Shown here: one piece after another, positions 5,447 to 7,925 of the stretch
Position numbering within the stretch: position 1 is the stretch's first letter
Layout: each line of letters begins with the position of its first letter
Assembly: GCA_021805585.1 (NCBI GenBank)
Contig: JAJZEY010000343.1
Coordinates: 1 to 7,925 of the forward strand
DNA length: 7,925 nucleotides
Source: Planctomycetota bacterium
GTDB taxonomy: Bacteria; Planctomycetota; Phycisphaerae; WQYP01
Direction of reading: 5' to 3'
Position numbers and translations under genes: made by a program
Notes under the pieces: model-generated
Told to the model about the DNA's origin: nothing
Seen by the model: the letters and a program-made list of their open reading frames with translations, nothing else
Database searches by the model: none

Positions 5447-6421
5447 ATGGGTAGAATCGCAATTAACCAGCTCCGTGATGGAGATTCTTTGGATCAGACG
5501 TTTATCATTTCCGGCAAACAGCTTGGCACCACAAGCACGAACAAGCCGTTTCTGAAGGCGGACGTTTCCGACGCCACCGGCCAGATTCATTGCCGCATGT
5601 GGAGTATTCCGCGCGACACCTACGACCGCATTCCTTCACCAGGGTACGTGACCATACGCGGGCGCGTGGAAACGTACCAGGGGCATTTTCAGCTTGTGGC
5701 CGAAACGATTACCCGCGTGGAAGACCCTTCGCGAATTGATGTGACCCAACTGCTTAAACAGACGCGGAAAAGCATTCCGGACATGCAGGCCCGCCTGCGG
5801 GAAATTCTTTTGGGGATCAAGGACCCGGACTTGGCGCTGATGGTGAACTCTTTTCTGGACGATACCGATCTGATGAAAAAATTCGCACTTTCACCCGCCG
5901 CCCAGAAAATGCATCATGCCTGGCTGGGCGGCCTGTTGGAACATACGGTGAATCTGCTGGAATTAGGGTTGCTGATCTGCCCGCGCTACCCGGATATCGA
6001 CCGCGACCTTGTGCTGGCGGGGCTTTTCCTGCATGACATCGGCAAGACGGCGGAACTTTCGTATCACTGCGGTTTCGACTACACGGACATCGGTCGGCTG
6101 GTGGGCCATGTGGTGCTGGGCACATTGTGGATACACCAGCATGCGGCGCAAATCGGCAAACAGCGCGGCACGCCGATTCGCGCCGACCTGCTGATGGTGC
6201 TGGAGCATATTATACTTTCGCACCATGGCGAGCCGGAATTCGGTGCGGCGGTACAGCCGAAAACGCCCGAAGCGGTGCTGATTAATCTGATCGATAATCT
6301 GGATGCCAAAACCCAGATGGCGGTGGATGCGGTGGCCGAGCCTGCGGAAAATTCCAACTGGACCGATTTCAAAAAGGCGTTTAACACAGCGCTTTATCGC
6401 CCGTCGCTGACCAAACCATAA
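5447..6421 (+). CDS. yhaM: YhaM-like 3'-5' exoribonuclease (OB-fold plus HD domain)
   Basis: A 324-residue protein with the length and two-domain plan of YhaM/Cbf1, 3'-5' exoribonucleases that trim RNA or single-stranded DNA ends. An N-terminal OB-fold (about 15-95; FIISGKQLGTTSTNKPFLKADVSD split by a loop, then GYVTIRGRVETYQGHFQLV) should bind nucleic acid. The HD domain has H166 (LLEHTVNLLELG), H196-D197 (GLFLHDIGKTAELSY), H259-H260 (SHHGEPEFGA) and D283 (LIDNLDAK) as likely metal ligands. The ATG at 5447 has AGGAG (5431-5435) 11 bases upstream, a slightly long spacing. It follows rny with a 107-base gap lacking a clear terminator, so the two HD nucleases are probably co-transcribed as an endonuclease/exonuclease pair; the partnership is an inference from position. 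Activity on RNA rather than DNA is assumed from the family. Confidence 0.88.
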   Translation: MGRIAINQLRDGDSLDQTFIISGKQLGTTSTNKPFLKADVSDATGQIHCRMWSIPRDTYDRIPSPGYVTIRGRVETYQGHFQLVAETITRVEDPSRIDVTQLLKQTRKSIPDMQARLREILLGIKDPDLALMVNSFLDDTDLMKKFALSPAAQKMHHAWLGGLLEHTVNLLELGLLICPRYPDIDRDLVLAGLFLHDIGKTAELSYHCGFDYTDIGRLVGHVVLGTLWIHQHAAQIGKQRGTPIRADLLMVLEHIILSHHGEPEFGAAVQPKTPEAVLINLIDNLDAKTQMAVDAVAEPAENSNWTDFKKAFNTALYRPSLTKP

Positions 6422-6530
6422 TATGGGTGCCGCGGGATACCTGGCTCCGCCGCCCTGCAACAGGCTTCGAACCGGAATATTCAGCCGCCAGGGAAATGGG
6501 TTAACGCGGGAATTATCAGGCCAAATTCGC

Positions 6531-6536
6531 TAGAAT
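6531..6536 (+). promoter_or_regulatory. -10-like box positioned for a leaderless ribE transcript
   Basis: TAGAAT matches the TATAAT consensus at 5 of 6 positions and ends six bases before the ribE ATG at 6543. Transcription would therefore begin at or next to the A of the start codon. No -35 hexamer is evident 16-18 bases upstream, and no clear Shine-Dalgarno sequence lies in the gap. Both facts fit a leaderless mRNA, but the box could also be chance. Confidence 0.35.
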
Positions 6537-6542
6537 GGTGTT

Positions 6543-7190
6543 ATGTTTACCGGGCTTGTACAGGCTATGGGTACGATTACCGCCAACGAACCAAACGGCG
6601 CGGGGCGGCGGCTTTGGGTGGACGCGGGCGAACTGCCCGTGGCCACAATTAAAGCCGGCGATTCCATTGCGGTCGCCGGTGTCTGCCTGACTGTTACCGA
6701 ACCGCCCGTGGGCAGCGCCCTGGGTTTTGATGTGATCAGCGAAACGCTGGCGCGTACCACATTGGGAAACAAGCAAATCGGAGCCGGTGTGAATCTGGAA
6801 TTAAGCCTGCGCGCCGGGGATCCACTGGGCGGCCATTTTGTGCAGGGCCATGTGGACGCGGTTGCCACGGTTCTGGATGTAAAAATGGCCACCGCGGATT
6901 GGCGTATCACGTTTTCCTTGCCGCAAGATTGCCGCGGTTTGCTGGTGGATAAGGGAAGCGTAGCGCTGGACGGTGTTTCCATGACCGTCGCGCGGGTAAC
7001 CGAGCATGATTTTGCCGTGGCGGTTATACCCACCACGCTTCGCCAGACCACGCTGGGACGTTTGCGGCCGGGCGAGAATGTGAATGTGGAGACGGATATT
7101 CTGGCACGGACAATATTAAATTATTTGCGGAATATGATGCCCCAACATTCGCCGGGTGGGGCCTTGGCGGGAACCGGGGTGGGGACATGA
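6543..7190 (+). CDS. ribE: Riboflavin synthase (alpha subunit)
   Basis: Converts two molecules of 6,7-dimethyl-8-ribityllumazine into riboflavin and a pyrimidine, the last step of riboflavin synthesis in the cytosol. The 215-residue protein shows both lumazine-binding barrels. The first has the hallmark start MFTGLVQAMG and IAVAGVCLTV; the second begins at GHFVQGHVD (97-105) and repeats the pattern as VALDGVSMTV. Length is normal for the family. The C-terminal 18 residues (from MMPQHS) are Gly/Ala-rich and look unconserved. The start is fixed by the MFTG motif although no Shine-Dalgarno sequence is visible; a -10-like TAGAAT sits directly upstream. Its stop codon overlaps the pdxA start (ATGA), so the two are probably translated in a coupled way. 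It lies 121 bases after the yhaM-like gene. The lumazine synthase partner (ribH) is not in the window. Also called ribC in some genomes. Confidence 0.96.
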   Translation: MFTGLVQAMGTITANEPNGAGRRLWVDAGELPVATIKAGDSIAVAGVCLTVTEPPVGSALGFDVISETLARTTLGNKQIGAGVNLELSLRAGDPLGGHFVQGHVDAVATVLDVKMATADWRITFSLPQDCRGLLVDKGSVALDGVSMTVARVTEHDFAVAVIPTTLRQTTLGRLRPGENVNVETDILARTILNYLRNMMPQHSPGGALAGTGVGT

Positions 7191-7925
7191 GCGGAACATT
7201 GCCCACCATTGGCATCACCATGGGTGACCCGGCGGGAATAGGGGCCGAGGTCATCGTCAAAGCCTTGGCCGCTCCGGAAGTGCGCCGGCAGGCCAGATTC
7301 GTCATTTTCGGGTTTAACGAACTGCTTTCCTATTCCGCTGACCTGGCTGAAATTGAACCGTTCTGGTGGCGCGACCAGCCGGAGCGACTGCGCCCCTATG
7401 ACCAGGATGTAGTGGTGCTGGATTACGACGATTTTGGCTTTATGGGCATGGACCTGAAAGCCCCCTCCAAACTTGGCGGTGTGGCCTCCATGCGATTTGT
7501 GGTCGATGCCCTGGAGGCGGCAAAAGGCCGCCGGATTGATGCCATGGTAACCGGGCCGATCTGCAAGGAAAGCTGGAAACTCGCGGGTTATAACCGCTGG
7601 CCCGGACATACGGAAATGCTGGCCGAACGCACCGGTTCCAAACGCTTTGCGATGATGTTTGCCGCCCATGCGCGGCCGCCGGTCTCGGCGGTTGAAACCG
7701 CGGTGTCGGCGGTCGGTTCCGGTCCGCTAATAAGTGGGCATAAAGGCCTGAAAGTTGTGCTTTGCACGATTCATGAACCCTTGTTTGAACTTCGCCACAG
7801 TTTCAAAATTGGGACCGTTTTTGATCCAATTAATCTGGCCCATCAGGCGCTGATTGACTGGTTCGGTATTGAAAAGCCGCGCATTGCCGTGTGCGGCCTG
7901 AATCCTCATGCGGGCGAAAATGGGC
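7187..7925 (+). CDS. pdxA: 4-hydroxythreonine-4-phosphate dehydrogenase (3' end missing)
   Basis: NAD-dependent enzyme of the DXP-dependent vitamin B6 pathway; it oxidises 4-phosphohydroxy-threonine, which after decarboxylation feeds pyridoxine-5'-phosphate synthesis by PdxJ. The first 246 of roughly 330-350 residues are present. Visible motifs: ITMGDPAGIGAEV near the N-terminus, MVTGPICKE, WPGHTE with metal ligand H141, TIHEPL with ligand H196, and CGLNPHAGENG at the window edge. The third metal-binding His lies off-window. Between MMFA (ending at 159) and LKVVLCTIH (from 188) there are 28 residues where E. coli PdxA has about three, including the near-repeat VSAVETA-VSAVGSG; the frame stays open through it. 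The ATG overlaps the ribE stop by four bases, and GGGG just upstream may serve as ribosome binding site. A PdxA2-type relative acting on another substrate is possible, but the motifs match standard PdxA. Confidence 0.94.
   Translation, partial: MSGTLPTIGITMGDPAGIGAEVIVKALAAPEVRRQARFVIFGFNELLSYSADLAEIEPFWWRDQPERLRPYDQDVVVLDYDDFGFMGMDLKAPSKLGGVASMRFVVDALEAAKGRRIDAMVTGPICKESWKLAGYNRWPGHTEMLAERTGSKRFAMMFAAHARPPVSAVETAVSAVGSGPLISGHKGLKVVLCTIHEPLFELRHSFKIGTVFDPINLAHQALIDWFGIEKPRIAVCGLNPHAGENG

Noticed and set aside
6455..6480. tRNA T-arm-like GGTTCGAAGCC on the minus strand
   Set aside because: The flanking bases do not pair as a 5-bp T stem and no acceptor, D or anticodon arm can be drawn.
6422..6542. 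FMN riboswitch ahead of ribE
   Set aside because: No GGGGCAGGGTGAAA-type box or other RFN element blocks; the spacer is too short and has only weak stems (CCTG-CAA-CAGG; CCTGGC/GCCAGG) without a T-run.

Overview
The window is chromosomal DNA from a G+C-rich bacterium (mid-50s percent by eye, not computed). The gene families point to a Planctomycetota-type organism, probably Phycisphaerae-like: RNase Y beside a YhaM-type nuclease, a fused siroheme-decarboxylase-like (AhbA/AhbB) protein, a planctomycete-style PdxA, and intergenic DNA full of short palindromes. The lineage is an inference from protein style; there is no rRNA in the window to confirm it.

Left part, minus strand (2388 down to 1): three genes in one direction form a likely operon. 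A near-consensus -10 box (2383-2388) precedes a small flavin reductase (GTG start at 2338), followed by a tandem two-unit Lrp/AsnC-fold protein of the AhbA/AhbB family (611-1786), then a D-2-hydroxyacid dehydrogenase of the SerA type that runs off the left edge.

Middle part (about 2413-3692): roughly 1.28 kb without a convincing gene, dividing into two zones. From 2470 to 2840 there is a mosaic of short palindromes and a heptamer tandem repeat, typical of dispersed intergenic repeats. From 2944 to 3561 there is a promoter-like sequence followed by a dense series of perfect or near-perfect hairpins directly upstream of the RNase Y gene. The hairpin series is the best candidate here for something undescribed: a structured leader or a stand-alone non-coding RNA.

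Right part, plus strand: rny (RNase Y, membrane-anchored endoribonuclease) and a yhaM-like 3'-5' exoribonuclease lie in series. Both have catalytic HD domains, so together they look like an RNA-decay module. They are followed by ribE (riboflavin synthase) and pdxA (vitamin B6 pathway), which overlap by four bases and are probably translationally coupled. ribE has a -10-like box exactly where a leaderless transcript would need it. pdxA is cut by the right edge and carries an unusual ~25-residue insertion containing a 21-bp imperfect tandem duplication.

No mobile element, tRNA, rRNA or CRISPR array was seen.
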